A stretch of DNA of 64,000 nucleotides from Candidatus Eiseniibacteriota bacterium (GTDB taxonomy: Bacteria; Eisenbacteria; RBG-16-71-46; CAIMUX01), in NCBI GenBank assembly GCA_903844735.1, contig CAIMUX010000133.1, positions 34,541-98,540 on the forward strand, given 5' to 3'. The notes under the pieces are model-generated. The model saw only the letters and a list, made by a program, of their open reading frames with translations, made no database searches and was not told where the DNA came from. The translations under genes were made by a program, and so were the position numbers. Below, piece by piece: positions 34,660-43,909 of this stretch. Within the stretch, counting starts at the first letter, position 1; every line of letters starts with the position of its first letter.

Positions 34660-36675
34660 TCAGCTCCCGAACAACCGCGCCGCCCGGCCCGTATCTCCTG
34701 CCGCGGCCAGCAGCGCCCGCAACCGCTCGCGGAGGAACTCATTCTCCGGTTCCGCGCGGTACAACCGCTCCAGCGCGTCGAGGAACGGCCCCGGGTCCCG
34801 GGCCATCCGCTCCGCTTCCAGCTTTGCCGCCGCCTGCCGCGCGAGCTCGAAGTTCCGCTCGGCATCCGGAAACTCCGGATCGGCCTTGTACACCTGAAGG
34901 TAGTAGCGCCCGGCCCGATAGGGCTCCCCCTTCATGAGGTAGACATTACCGAGATTGAGCAGCGCCATGAGGTCGCCCGGCCACGCGGCGAGCACACGGT
35001 GCAGGAACGGCTCCGCCTCGGTCGGGCGCTGCAACCGGATCAGCGCGGCGCCGGTGTTGTGCGCCGCCTCGGCGTTCTGTGGGTCGAGGTCGAGAGCGCG
35101 CCCGTACCAGCGGATCGCCTCGTCCCAGTTCTTTTGGTCCAAGTAGAGGGTTCCCATGTCGGAATAGGTGTCGCTCTGGAAGCTCGACGCCATCGCCGGC
35201 AGGCCCAGGTTCGACAGGAGAAGGAAGATCGTCAGCACCACCAAGGGCATGCGCAGCGCACCGAACCGACCGCGCCGCGCCGCGTCGAACCAGACCACCA
35301 TGCCCGCCCCCGCAAACACGAGGAAAAACGGCAGCACCGGCAGACGATAGCGCGAGGCTGGGAAGAAGAGGATCACGGCGAAGGCATAGGCACCGACCAG
35401 GAGGGCAAGGTCCGCGGCGCCGGAGCCGGCGCCAAAGCCGACAACATCGCGTCTGCCGGAGCCTGCAGGGGAGCCGGCAGCGGCACGCCGGGCGCCCGAG
35501 CCCCGCTCGCCGATCCCGCGCGAAGGTTCGATGCCGGCCGGTTCGGCCGGACTCGTCTCCCCCAAACCGAACCTTCGCCTGAAAAGAAGCGTCGCCATCC
35601 CCGCCAGCCCCAGCGGCAGCAGGATCCCGCTGGGGAATGCGAGGCCGCGAATCCAGAGAAGCGCCCGCAGCAGCAGCGAACCACCTCGGAACGGGTAGAT
35701 CTCCTGGTTGCGGGCGATCTCGTCCCCGCGCAGGAAGAGCCCCGCCTTACGCACCATGAGTGCCAGCCAGGCTCCCGGGTGTCCCCCGATCCAGCGCAGT
35801 GACCTGCGGAAGAACCAGCCCGAGGCCGCCGACTCGCTGTGCGCCCCCGCCCGGCCGGCCTCGGCGGTCAGCGCCTTCCACGCACGCCCGGGACGGATCG
35901 CCACCGTCCGGTCGTAGTCGGGATTGTTGCCGATCCAGAAGTTCAGTCCGCCGTTCCACGAAACTACAACCGGCTGGCCGCTCGCACCGAGATTGATCGC
36001 CGTGACCGTGACCACCGGTACCATGGCCGCGGCAAGGAAATACAGAGCGATGCCGATCCCGGCGTCATCCCGTCGCAACCGCCGCGCCGCCCATCCCACA
36101 AGTACCGGGATCGCCACCAGACACGTCGCCACCGTGATGCAGGCAATCCCCAGCGCCAGTCCGCCCGCGAGGAACGCGCGATCGTTGTGTCCCGGCGCCC
36201 ATGCCGCCACCCGGTCAGTCGAAAGGAGAAGCAAGAACGTAGCCACCGAGGCACCTAGCAACTGCAGGTCGAAGAAAAGAAGAGGCGCGCAAAGCGCCGC
36301 CGCCGCCCACGAGATCCACGCCGCCCGCCGCCCGCCCAGCCGATCCGCCAGCCGGAAAGCGAGCCAGCATGTGCACCCGCCGAGGAGGCACTGCAACAGT
36401 CGCATCGCTTCCGGATTCGGCCCGGCCACGCGGTAGACAAGGCTCAGCAAGAACGGATAGAACGGCGGCTGCCAGAACGGGCCGTCCATGCGATACGTCC
36501 CGTTTGCCATCTGCACCGCCGTATCGTGGTAGGTCCGTGCATCGACCACCAGCAACCGGAAAAACGGGTCACCCCGCAGTTCCAACCACGTGAGGAGGCG
36601 CACGAGGAACGGCGCGCCAATCAGGAGCACGGGCAGCCACGATATGGGCCGGCGGGGCAGACGGGGTTTCGGCAT
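34660..36675 (-). CDS. GT39/PMT-like membrane glycosyltransferase with C-terminal TPRs
   Basis: 671 residues. About 11 membrane segments follow a short basic start. The first extracytoplasmic loop has DARTYHD and the GPFWQPPFYPFLLSLVYR pattern of dolichyl-phosphate mannosyltransferase-like (ArnT/PMT) enzymes, with acidic residues in the right place for polyprenyl-phosphate sugar transfer. Residues 530-670 are TPRs (WDEAIRWYGRALDLDPQNAEAAHNTGAALI and following). A Gly/Ser/Ala/Pro-rich loop of about 50 residues (near 35400-35560) separates two membrane helices. I use ATG 36675; the frame extends 84 codons upstream into the divergent aminotransferase control region. A frameshift near 34675 would add about 42 plausible residues. 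Confidence 0.78.
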   Translation of the reverse strand: MPKPRLPRRPISWLPVLLIGAPFLVRLLTWLELRGDPFFRLLVVDARTYHDTAVQMANGTYRMDGPFWQPPFYPFLLSLVYRVAGPNPEAMRLLQCLLGGCTCWLAFRLADRLGGRRAAWISWAAAALCAPLLFFDLQLLGASVATFLLLLSTDRVAAWAPGHNDRAFLAGGLALGIACITVATCLVAIPVLVGWAARRLRRDDAGIGIALYFLAAAMVPVVTVTAINLGASGQPVVVSWNGGLNFWIGNNPDYDRTVAIRPGRAWKALTAEAGRAGAHSESAASGWFFRRSLRWIGGHPGAWLALMVRKAGLFLRGDEIARNQEIYPFRGGSLLLRALLWIRGLAFPSGILLPLGLAGMATLLFRRRFGLGETSPAEPAGIEPSRGIGERGSGARRAAAGSPAGSGRRDVVGFGAGSGAADLALLVGAYAFAVILFFPASRYRLPVLPFFLVFAGAGMVVWFDAARRGRFGALRMPLVVLTIFLLLSNLGLPAMASSFQSDTYSDMGTLYLDQKNWDEAIRWYGRALDLDPQNAEAAHNTGAALIRLQRPTEAEPFLHRVLAAWPGDLMALLNLGNVYLMKGEPYRAGRYYLQVYKADPEFPDAERNFELARQAAAKLEAERMARDPGPFLDALERLYRAEPENEFLRERLRALLAAAGDTGRAARLFGS

Positions 36676-36778
36676 GCCGGCATTGTGCCATGAAGATCGG
36701 ACCCGTTGCCAGGGGGGCGGTCTCTCCACCCCGCGGTTCCTCTGGCGCCCCTCCCGCGCGGCTGCCAGAATCCCCGGC

Positions 36779-38122
36779 ATGAACAGCCATCCCCCGGTCC
36801 CCTTCTCCCGACGCACCGCTTGGGAGCGCACGCCGAACCGGCTCGCCGATGCGTGGGCCCGACGCCTGGCCTCGGGCAAGCCCTCCATCGACCTCACGGA
36901 ATCGAACCCCACCCGCTGTGGCTTCACGTACCCTGAGGCACGAATCCTCCAGGCCCTCGCCGACCCGCGCGGGCTCGTGTACGGACCCGCGCCCCGAGGC
37001 CTTCCGGCGGCCCGCGAGGCAGTCGCCCGTTACCTCGCCGCTGAAGTTCCCGGCGCCGCGCCCTGCTCGCCGGACGATCTGGTTCTCTGCGCCAGCACGA
37101 GCGAGGCGTATGGCTGGCTGATGAAGCTACTCTGCGAGCGGGGCGATCAGGTCTTAGTGCCACGCCCGAGCTACCCGCTCTTCGACTTCCTCGCCGGCCT
37201 TGAGGAAGTGACGCTGGTGCCCTACTCGCTGCGCCGCGAGGAGCGCTGGCGCGTCGACTTCGCGTCGCTGGCGGCGGCCGCGAGTCCGCGCACCCGCGCC
37301 GTCATCGTGGTCCACCCGAACAACCCGACCGGCAACACCCTCACCGTGGCGGAGGCCGATGCAACGGCCGGCTTTTGCGCCGAACGCGGCCTGGCGATCA
37401 TCTCCGACGAAGTGTTCCTGGAGTACCCGTTTCCGCCTGCGCAGGACGTGGCATCCTCACTGGTCGGTGGGCCGGCTGTCACAGAATCCGGCCCCGATTC
37501 TGCCGCCGAATCCATCGCCGGCTCTCCCGCCACCGCCCGGGCCGGATGCCTGGCCGGCTCTGTCGCCGGACCCATCGACGGCTCTCCCGCCACCGCCCTC
37601 TCCGGCTCCCTCGCCCGGCGCGGCGGTTGCCTGGTCTTCTCGCTGGGAGGTCTCTCCAAGTCGTCGGGGTTGCCGCAGATCAAGGTGGGGTGGATCCGCG
37701 TCGGCGGCCCAGCGGAACTCGCCACCGAGGCGATGGCGCGGTTGGAGGTGATCGCCGACACGTACCTCTCGGTCAACACGCCGGCGCAGTGGGCGCTCCC
37801 GGAGCTGCTCGCTGCGGGCCGCGATGTGCGCGACGCGATCCGCGCGCGCACGACGGCGAACCTGCGGTGGCTGGAGTCGAAAGCTCGGGACGTAGCGTGG
37901 GAGCTGCTTCCCGCCGACGGCGGCTGGTACGCGGTGCTGCGGGTGCCGCGCACCCACACGGAGGAAGAGTGGTGCCTGCTCCTTGCCGAGGAGGAAGGGG
38001 TGTTGCTGCACCCGGGGTTCTTCTTTGACTTCGAGAGCGAGGCGTTCTTGGTGGCAAGCCTCTTGCCGGAGGAGGGGCGGTTTGCGGAGGCGATGACGGG
38101 GGTGTTGGGGCGGTTGGGATAA
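36779..38122 (+). CDS. PLP-dependent class I/II aminotransferase
   Basis: 447 residues. Motifs in order: IDLTESNPTRCGFTYP, the PLP-phosphate region CASTSEAYGWLMKLLC, VPRPSYPLFD, HPNNPTGN, SDEVFLEY, the PLP lysine K294 in SLGGLSKSSGLPQIKVGW, and a C-terminal Arg region. Normal enzymes are about 390 residues; the excess is an Ala/Gly/Ser/Pro insertion at about 228-281 with two copies of GSPATA, between SDEVF and the lysine. The substrate is not evident; similar proteins are annotated as alanine or aromatic aminotransferases. ATG 36779 lacks a clear ribosome site but begins the fold. Divergent from the glycosyltransferase gene. Confidence 0.88.
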   Translation: MNSHPPVPFSRRTAWERTPNRLADAWARRLASGKPSIDLTESNPTRCGFTYPEARILQALADPRGLVYGPAPRGLPAAREAVARYLAAEVPGAAPCSPDDLVLCASTSEAYGWLMKLLCERGDQVLVPRPSYPLFDFLAGLEEVTLVPYSLRREERWRVDFASLAAAASPRTRAVIVVHPNNPTGNTLTVAEADATAGFCAERGLAIISDEVFLEYPFPPAQDVASSLVGGPAVTESGPDSAAESIAGSPATARAGCLAGSVAGPIDGSPATALSGSLARRGGCLVFSLGGLSKSSGLPQIKVGWIRVGGPAELATEAMARLEVIADTYLSVNTPAQWALPELLAAGRDVRDAIRARTTANLRWLESKARDVAWELLPADGGWYAVLRVPRTHTEEEWCLLLAEEEGVLLHPGFFFDFESEAFLVASLLPEEGRFAEAMTGVLGRLG

Positions 38123-38498
38123 TGGGATGCCGCACGTGGCCAGCTGCTTGACCGAGAGCGGCCTGGATCCTGATCCGGGCGGCAGCGGCGCACGCCCGGG
38201 CACGTGCACGACCAGATGCGACTTTTCGTCGATATTGCCGACGATCGGCTCGGCCTCGCTCCTCCGGGATCGGGTTGGTTTGGGGGAAAGCACGGCGAGG
38301 TTGGGAGTCGCCCCCCGAGAGCGGCCATGCTGGTCTGCAGTCGCTCGGAGTGGGGCGGAGGAGGAGCCTCCGCAGCGAACCGTAACCCGCGACGTCGATC
38401 GCGCGCCGAAGTTCGATGATCTCCCCCAGGAAGGGCACGGCGAACAGACCGGGTCTCGACCGCTTCGAGCCGGATCTCAAGACTAGGAGGAAGAGGTC
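38123..38498 (+). other. Gap without a recognisable gene
   Basis: Between the aminotransferase and the YgiT-like frame. Open frames exist on both strands but have no domain, ribosome site or protein-like composition. Probably decayed sequence at the start of an accessory patch. Confidence 0.4.
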
Positions 38499-38663
38499 AT
38501 GAACGAACGAGTAGGGCACTGCCCTCTCTGTGGAGGCGACAAGCAGCCGGGCTCCAACATCTCTCCGGCCCGCTGCGGGCGCCACCCGGTGGGCGCGCCG
38601 GGCAATTGCGGGCCGTTTTCCGGACGATCCGCGCGGCCGGAAACACCTTCAACTGCGACGTGA
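38499..38663 (+). pseudogene. Remnant of a YgiT/MqsA-type zinc-finger antitoxin
   Basis: 54 codons from ATG 38499, with a strong AGGAGG 9 nt upstream. The start ERVGHCPLCGGDKQPG is typical of YgiT-type zinc-finger proteins, which continue with a second CxxC and often an HTH. Here the second CxxC is missing and the sequence becomes low complexity before stopping, which suggests a deletion or frameshift soon after the first knuckle. No toxin partner is recognisable upstream. Could still be a short expressed peptide. Confidence 0.45.
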
Positions 38664-38748
38664 GGTTGGCGAGGGTTCGGCAAGACGAAGCAGAACAGAC
38701 CACCGCCTTCGGGCCGACACGCAGCGAAGCGTTCAGGAATAGGGCGGG

Positions 38749-39243
38749 TCACTTCCTTCCCCGCTCCTCCAGAGTCCGACGGAGAACCGGAAGGACCGCC
38801 AGATCCTTTTCACGTCCGAGCTCTTCCTTCAGCCTGACGAGCATCGCGAGATCCAGCACCTTCACCGCGAGTCCGGGGGCAATCTCGATCTCGATGGTTT
38901 GACCCAAGAGATCCTCGTAGGCCCATCCCGGAGTCACGGCCCCGAGCAGATCGAGGGGCCCGGCCCGTGTCATCAGGAGATGATGCCCGGATCCAGCGAG
39001 AGGAATCGCGGTGGGCCTGACCTTCTTGTCTGCGTGCTCCCGGTAGTAGGCATCGAGGGCCAGCAATCCGTCGACGAGACGTTCCAGGTTTTCGGGGTCG
39101 CGCGCGTGAACAAGATCGAGGTCGAAGGTGGCAATCGGTGCCCCTTGCAGAACCGCTCCAACGCCTCCGACGATGATGAAATCGACGCGCCGCTCGGCAA
39201 GCTCCCGCAGGAGCATCAGGAAATCAGGACCCGGATTGGACAT
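38749..39243 (-). CDS. Nucleotidyltransferase-fold protein, probable toxin-antitoxin component
   Basis: 164 residues. The start LRELAERRVDFIIVGGVGAVLQG and FDLDLVHARDPEN match minimal nucleotidyltransferases (GG-x-A/G then D-x-D as DLD), as in AbiEii/MNT-type toxins and antitoxins. A helix-rich C-terminus (KVLDLAMLVRLKEELGREKDLAVLPVLRRTLEE) is also typical. It overlaps the upstream small gene by 20 bp, so the two are cotranslated. Likely acts by modifying tRNA or protein, but that is family knowledge, not seen here. Confidence 0.75.
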   Translation of the reverse strand: MSNPGPDFLMLLRELAERRVDFIIVGGVGAVLQGAPIATFDLDLVHARDPENLERLVDGLLALDAYYREHADKKVRPTAIPLAGSGHHLLMTRAGPLDLLGAVTPGWAYEDLLGQTIEIEIAPGLAVKVLDLAMLVRLKEELGREKDLAVLPVLRRTLEERGRK

Positions 39244-39421
39244 CCCGGAGCCTTAGAATCGAGCGGACCGTGCTCTGCAGTGTCTCCAGGCGCTCCCCAG
39301 GCGTCAGCGACAGCATCCAGCGGATCAGGGTGAGATCGACACCATCCTCGCTGTGGGTGGGGCGAGAGTCGGAAGACAAGCGTCCGGCCGGTGCTTCACC
39401 GCTGTTGTCGGGCGCTTCCAT
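39224..39421 (-). CDS. Small partner protein of the nucleotidyltransferase (antitoxin-like)
   Basis: 65 residues. Disordered N-terminal half, then DLTLIRWMLSLTPGERLETLQ and a helix, a pattern that recurs as the first gene of nucleotidyltransferase pairs in many GC-rich genomes. ATG 39421 follows GGAGGGTGACGG. The 20-bp overlap with the nucleotidyltransferase gene fits an antitoxin-first operon. No DNA-binding motif is seen. Confidence 0.65.
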   Translation of the reverse strand: MEAPDNSGEAPAGRLSSDSRPTHSEDGVDLTLIRWMLSLTPGERLETLQSTVRSILRLRDVQSGS

Positions 39422-39763
39422 CCGTCACCCTCCGGCTCTGCCTCTGGGGTCGTGGCACCTGCGGGACGTCATCGGGTACACGATAGCACTTCCTCAAGCC
39501 CCATGACCCGGTGCAGCTAAAGGCCCGGATGGGAGCCCGACACCAGAACCGGCGCTTCCGCCCGCGCGACGACAACCTCTCGGCCCAGGTGGCGGCGAAT
39601 CCGGACGCCGGACCGCCGCCTTCCTACTCGCTGATAGTCCGGCCCCACAAGTATCGTCCGACCGCCCCGGTCTTCGTGCCCACGCTCGAGAACGGACGGG
39701 CTACAGGCACGGATTCGGGCTGCAGGCCGTGCCTGGACTGGTCAGATCGAGGCCGCCGACTGA

Positions 39764-40030
39764 AGCCTCGCCCCTGGTCGTTACGTTGGCGTGACCTTTG
39801 TAGGCGACGTGGCGTCCTCCGGAGTCATCTGGTCGCGGTTCGGCAGTCTACCGCGCACCTACGACCGGACTCTCGGCTACCTCGCGGCCGGGCGAGTCCG
39901 CACCGCAGACTTCGTTCGTGTCACCTTGCGTCTTGGGGATGTCGGCACCATCAGCCGGATCGGTGCGCTGCTCGAACGCAAAGGCGCCGACGCGTGGCAG
40001 TTCCGGAAGCTCGATCCCGATCAGCGCGCA
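39764..40030 (+). pseudogene. Possible AbiEi-type remnant
   Basis: The frame YVGVTFVGDVASSGVIWSRF...RTYDRTLGYLAAGRVRTADF...LGDVGTISRIGALLERKG reads like a conserved protein, similar in feel to the C-terminal part of AbiEi-like type IV antitoxins. It has no start or ribosome site, is preceded at once by a stop, and loses coherence near 40020 where the next minus-strand gene ends. The 343 bp before it (39422-39763) has no recognisable gene. I treat it as a fragment. Confidence 0.35.
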
Positions 40031-40464
40031 GCATCCCCGACCTGCAGCAGATTGCCAACCAGACGTTCCAGAGCCCACTTCGTGCGATACCACAACCCCA
40101 GCGCCAGGACGGGACTGACGACAAACCAGGGTGCCGCCGCCCGCAGACAGGTCGAAACTCCTCCCTTCGTGACTCCCAGCACAAGTGCCAGGACCGGCGG
40201 AAACACAAGAACGAACAGGATCATGACAACGACGTTTCGCCGCCCCGCTGTGATCGTCATCGTCGACCGAGTGATCTCGATATCGAGTGAAGAGACACCC
40301 CTGAGAAGTGACTGGCGCGAACCGGCCATCCAGGATCGAAACGCGATCAGTCGGCCCGCCCCCGGCTCGCTGACCGCAAAGTCCTGCCCAATGAGAATCA
40401 CCCGTGCCGCATCCAGCACAGCCGTCGGATTCCCCTGAAACGCTACGGATTTCCGGTACGACAT
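40021..40464 (-). CDS. Uncharacterised small membrane protein of the slipin operon
   Basis: 147 residues. A soluble N-terminal part (about 1-75, [29 protein letters not shown]) is followed by two membrane helices (about 80-100 and 112-130) and a short cytoplasmic tail. No family recognised. ATG 40464 follows GGAGGTGTAGC. It is the third gene of the minus-strand slipin unit, 55 bp after the small RHH gene. Its position suggests a role with the slipin in the membrane. Confidence 0.65.
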   Translation of the reverse strand: MSYRKSVAFQGNPTAVLDAARVILIGQDFAVSEPGAGRLIAFRSWMAGSRQSLLRGVSSLDIEITRSTMTITAGRRNVVVMILFVLVFPPVLALVLGVTKGGVSTCLRAAAPWFVVSPVLALGLWYRTKWALERLVGNLLQVGDAAR

Positions 40465-40519
40465 GCTACACCTCCGACTCCTTTGCAGCAGATCCCACCT
40501 TGCTGATCCTTCGCCGGTG

Positions 40520-40693
40520 TCACCCTCTTCCCTTCGTCTTCTCCCCTCCACCCTTCACTTTCCGTTCGACCGCCTCGCGCAAGATCCACTCGACCTGCCC
40601 GTTGACGCTGCGCAGCTCGCTTTCCGCCCAGCGCCGGATCGATTCGTACAACTCCGGACTGAGACGGAGGAGGAATGGCTTTTTCTCAACCAT
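40520..40693 (-). CDS. Arc-like ribbon-helix-helix protein
   Basis: 57 residues. [26 protein letters not shown] forms the beta strand and first helix of an Arc/MetJ fold, and [15 protein letters not shown] the second helix with the conserved N-G-Q turn. Dimeric DNA binding through the strand residues is expected. ATG 40693 lies 15 bp after the slipin stop. Small Arc-like proteins of exactly this kind often follow SPFH/slipin genes. It is a good candidate for the repressor acting at the palindrome over the slipin promoter. Confidence 0.8.
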   Translation of the reverse strand: MVEKKPFLLRLSPELYESIRRWAESELRSVNGQVEWILREAVERKVKGGGEKTKGRG

Positions 40694-40708
40694 GGCTGCA
40701 CCTCGGCC

Positions 40709-41578
40709 TCAGGGGTATAGCGTCCCCGTGTTGACCACCGGCTGGGCCGCGTGCTCGCTGCAGAGAACCACCAGGAGATTGCTCACCATGGCGGCCTTTC
40801 GTTCTTCGTCGAGCTGGACAATGTTTCCGCGGCTGAGCTGCTGGAGCGCGTCTTCCACCATGCCGACCGCGCCTTCCACGATCTTCTTGCGTGCCGCGAT
40901 GATGGCGGTAGCCTGCTGTCGCTGCAGCATGGCGCCCGCGATCTCCGGCGCGTAGGCAAGGTGACTCAAGCGCGACTCGAGAACGCTGACCCCGGCGCGG
41001 TTGAGCCGATCCTGGAGCTCACGCTGCAGATGGACGTTGATCTCGTCGGTGGCGCCGCGAAGGCTCAACTCCTCCTCCCCGGCGTCGTACGGGTAGCTGC
41101 TGGCGAGGTGGCGCAGGGCGGTCTCGCTCTGCGTGTTCACGTAGTCGAGGTAGTTGTCAACATCGAAGGTCGCTTCGACCGTATTGCGTACCTGCCAGAC
41201 GACCACAACGGCGATCTCGATCGGGTTACCCGAACGGTCGTTGACCTTGATCTTCTGACCGTTCAGCGTGCGCGCGCGCAGAGAGATCTTCGCCCGGTTG
41301 ATGAACGGGTTCGTCCAGAAGAAACCGTTGGTCCGCACCGTTCCTTTGTAGTCGCCGAAGAGCAGAAGGATGGCCGCCTCGTTCGGGTTGACCACGAAAA
41401 ATCCGCCCATGCCCAGTCCGGCAAGGACGATCCCGCCCACACCGCCGAGAAGCAACTGCAGCAGGTTCTTCTCGCGGATTCCGCCGGCGAATAGCCAGAT
41501 CGCGAAGACCCAGAGCGCCAGGTCAAACACGAGGAAGAGCCAACCGGTCGCCGGCCTGACCTCCCGTTCCGTGTGCAT
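40709..41578 (-). CDS. SPFH/Band 7 domain protein (slipin/flotillin family)
   Basis: 289 residues. Two N-terminal membrane helices (about 12-60), then the SPFH domain beginning [22 protein letters not shown] and ending in a coiled helix ([28 protein letters not shown]). SPFH proteins form membrane rings and organise microdomains or protease complexes. There is no NfeD partner next to it; instead an Arc-like protein and a small two-helix membrane protein follow. ATG 41578 has a perfect AAAGGAGG ribosome site. Strong promoter with operator at 41630-41660. Confidence 0.92.
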   Translation of the reverse strand: MHTEREVRPATGWLFLVFDLALWVFAIWLFAGGIREKNLLQLLLGGVGGIVLAGLGMGGFFVVNPNEAAILLLFGDYKGTVRTNGFFWTNPFINRAKISLRARTLNGQKIKVNDRSGNPIEIAVVVVWQVRNTVEATFDVDNYLDYVNTQSETALRHLASSYPYDAGEEELSLRGATDEINVHLQRELQDRLNRAGVSVLESRLSHLAYAPEIAGAMLQRQQATAIIAARKKIVEGAVGMVEDALQQLSRGNIVQLDEERKAAMVSNLLVVLCSEHAAQPVVNTGTLYP

Positions 41579-41629
41579 GGAGACCTCCTTTCGCGGATCC
41601 GGGAGTCCCGGTCCGTTTCTTGAATATCG

Positions 41630-41660
41630 ACATGATATCATGTGGCTATCATCATGTCAA
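41630..41660 (-). promoter_or_regulatory. Sigma-70 promoter of the slipin operon with overlapping palindromic operator
   Basis: Minus strand TTGACA (41655-41660), 17 bp, TATCAT (41632-41637): nearly ideal. A perfect 14-bp palindrome, ACATGATATCATGT (41630-41643), covers the -10, and a related half-site ATCATCATGT (41648-41657) reaches into the -35. This layout is typical of a repressor site. The rest of the 41579-42012 divergent gap holds one shared motif on the other side (see 41792). Confidence 0.7.
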
Positions 41661-41791
41661 GTTGTATCGCGGCCCGGACCGGACGGATGGAGCCGGTGAG
41701 CGTGACACCGCAGACAGAAATGAGGCACGAAGGAAAGGCCCGGCTGGACGGAAGATCCGAAACCGGCAAATGCGAATCCTGCACCGCAGCC

Positions 41792-41810
41792 GTTGCGGTA
41801 CACTGTCACT
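41792..41810 (+). promoter_or_regulatory. 19-bp motif shared with the fabH upstream region
   Basis: GTTGCGGTACACTGTCACT, 18 of 19 identical to 49301-49319. TACACT could be a -10; it is 208 bp before the acyl-CoA synthetase ATG. Confidence 0.45.
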
Positions 41811-42012
41811 GCGGGGCAAGATCCTGAAATCGGGCCGGCGAGGGAACCGACACGGTCAGGAAGCCGGAGACGCTCAGCCACCCCGGACTTTCAGGGATCC
41901 GGGACCGTCAGGGGCCGAGACTGCCCGAGATGCCGGACGGCGATCGATCTGACGCAGAAGTCGACCCGCTGCGATCCGGACATTTCGCTTGCCCCATCAC
42001 TGCGGGAGGCGC

Positions 42013-43821
42013 ATGACGATCGAACCGGCCCGACAGGCGAGTCTCATCGCCATGTTCGTCGCGCAGGCCGGAGCCCGGTCCGATCGCCCGTTTCTCTGGA
42101 GTCGCGGCGACGACGGATGGAGCTCCCGCACCTGGAGCGCGTGCCGCCGCGAAGTCTCGGAAGCGTGCCGCGGGCTGCGCTCGCTCGGCCTCGCACGGGG
42201 CGATCGGATCGTCCTCGTCTCCGAGAATCGTCCCGAGTGGCTCCTCGCCGACCTGGCGATCATGGCTGCCGGATGCGTCACCGTTCCCGCCTACACCACC
42301 GACACGGTGGAGAGCCATCGTCACGTCATAGGCAACACCAAGGCGCGAGGCGCCATCGTCTCCACGCCCGCGCTTTTGCGCAAGATCCTCGCCGCCGCGA
42401 CGCTCGATATCGAGTTCGTGATTTGTTTCGATTCGCCCACCGGCGTCACCGGCAGCGGCCCTGCCCTGCACACCTGGAAATCGCTGCGCGAGGCGGGACG
42501 GAGACTTTCCGATGATCTCGATGCGGCCGCGGCGCAGTTGACCCGGAGGGATCTCGCCTGCATCCAGCACACATCGGGCACGGCGGGGCTATCTCGGGGT
42601 GTCATGCTTTCTCATGGCGCTATCCTCTGTAACCTGGAAGGGGCGCGGGGCCTCGTCCTAGAACTCGGCACGGAAGAAGAGGTCTTCCTCTCCTTCCTTC
42701 CGGCATCTCACGTCTACGAACACACCATCGGGCAGTATTTCCCCGTGGCCATCGGGGCGCAGATCTTCTACGTGGCCAGCGCCTCGCAGGTCGCGGCGAC
42801 TCTCCCCGAGGTGCGTCCCTCGATTCTCATCGCCGTCCCCCGGTTCTTCGAAACGATGCACAGGAAGATCATCCGAGAGATGGAACGGCACGGGCCGATC
42901 GAACGCGGGCTTTTCTCCGCCGCGGTCGCTCTGGGACGCCGACGGCTTAACGGCAGCCGGCGCTCGCCACTCGAACATGTGGCCGACCGGATCCTCGATC
43001 GGGTCGTGCGCGACAAGGTGCGGGCTCGCTTTGGTGGCCGACTCAAGGTCATCGTCTCGGGCGGCGCGCCGATCAGCCCGGAACTGGTGCTCTTCTTTCA
43101 CGCGGTGGGGCTGCGGCTGTTGCAGGGGTACGGCCTGACCGAGGCGTCTCCGGTCGTTACCGCCAATCCCCCGTTCCGGGTGAAGTTCGACTCGGTGGGA
43201 ACGGCCCTGCCCGGCGTCGAGGTGCGCCTCGCCGAGGATGGCGAAGTCCTCGTGCGCGGTGAGTCGCTCATGGATGGCTACTGGAACGATCCCGAGGCCT
43301 CTGCCGCAGCGGTACGCGATGGCTGGCTCCACACCGGCGACATCGGCGTCCTCGATGAGGACGCGTACCTTCGTATCACCGATCGCAAGAAGGACTTCAT
43401 CAAGACTACCGGCGGGGAGATGGTCGCACCGCAGCGCGTCGAGGGAATGCTCACGCTCGAGCGGGAGATCGCCCAGGCCGTGGTCTTCGGTGACGGCCGA
43501 TCGCACCTGGTGGCGGTCCTGGTTCCCGATCAGGAGGCGATGACATCATGGGCGGATGCGAATGGGGTGAGGCCGATGGCAGTAGCCTGCGCGGCCGCGC
43601 CGGAGTTTCACGGTTTCCTCCGCGCCGCCGTGGACAGGGTCAATCGGCGCCTCGCGCCGCCGGAGCGGGTGCGCCGGTTTCACGTCGCCACTGAGCCGTT
43701 CACCATCGACAACGACCTGCTCACTCCGACCCTGAAACTGCGACGCCACAGGATCCTCGATCACTATCGCGAGGAAGTCATGAGGTTGTACGATCCACCC
43801 GGGCGCGCGGGGGGCGCGTGA
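42013..43821 (+). CDS. Long-chain acyl-CoA synthetase (AMP-forming)
   Basis: 602 residues, the FadD15/ACSBG-like branch. Activates fatty acids to acyl-CoA through an acyl-adenylate. Motifs: P-loop TSGTAGLSRGVMLSHGAI (Arg in place of the usual Lys), FLPASHVYEH, IVSGGAPISPEL, YGLTEASPVVTANP, TGDIGVLDEDAYLRITDRKKDFIKTTGGEMV. ATG 42013 follows GGGAGGCGC; the longer frame from 41989 lacks this. Followed by a zinc-ribbon membrane protein 88 bp downstream. Shares an upstream 19-bp motif with fabH, hinting at common control of lipid genes. Confidence 0.92.
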   Translation: MTIEPARQASLIAMFVAQAGARSDRPFLWSRGDDGWSSRTWSACRREVSEACRGLRSLGLARGDRIVLVSENRPEWLLADLAIMAAGCVTVPAYTTDTVESHRHVIGNTKARGAIVSTPALLRKILAAATLDIEFVICFDSPTGVTGSGPALHTWKSLREAGRRLSDDLDAAAAQLTRRDLACIQHTSGTAGLSRGVMLSHGAILCNLEGARGLVLELGTEEEVFLSFLPASHVYEHTIGQYFPVAIGAQIFYVASASQVAATLPEVRPSILIAVPRFFETMHRKIIREMERHGPIERGLFSAAVALGRRRLNGSRRSPLEHVADRILDRVVRDKVRARFGGRLKVIVSGGAPISPELVLFFHAVGLRLLQGYGLTEASPVVTANPPFRVKFDSVGTALPGVEVRLAEDGEVLVRGESLMDGYWNDPEASAAAVRDGWLHTGDIGVLDEDAYLRITDRKKDFIKTTGGEMVAPQRVEGMLTLEREIAQAVVFGDGRSHLVAVLVPDQEAMTSWADANGVRPMAVACAAAPEFHGFLRAAVDRVNRRLAPPERVRRFHVATEPFTIDNDLLTPTLKLRRHRILDHYREEVMRLYDPPGRAGGA

Positions 43822-43909
43822 GCCTGCGATCAGGCGTACCGTCCGCGATCCTTGCGCGCAGGCGTTCGCGCTGGACGGAGGTCGGCGGGCCTGCCCACGG
43901 GAGGTGTTC

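Noticed and set aside
38127..38486. Plus-strand frame after the aminotransferase
   Set aside because: No start signal, no domain, and competing frames of equal length on the other strand.
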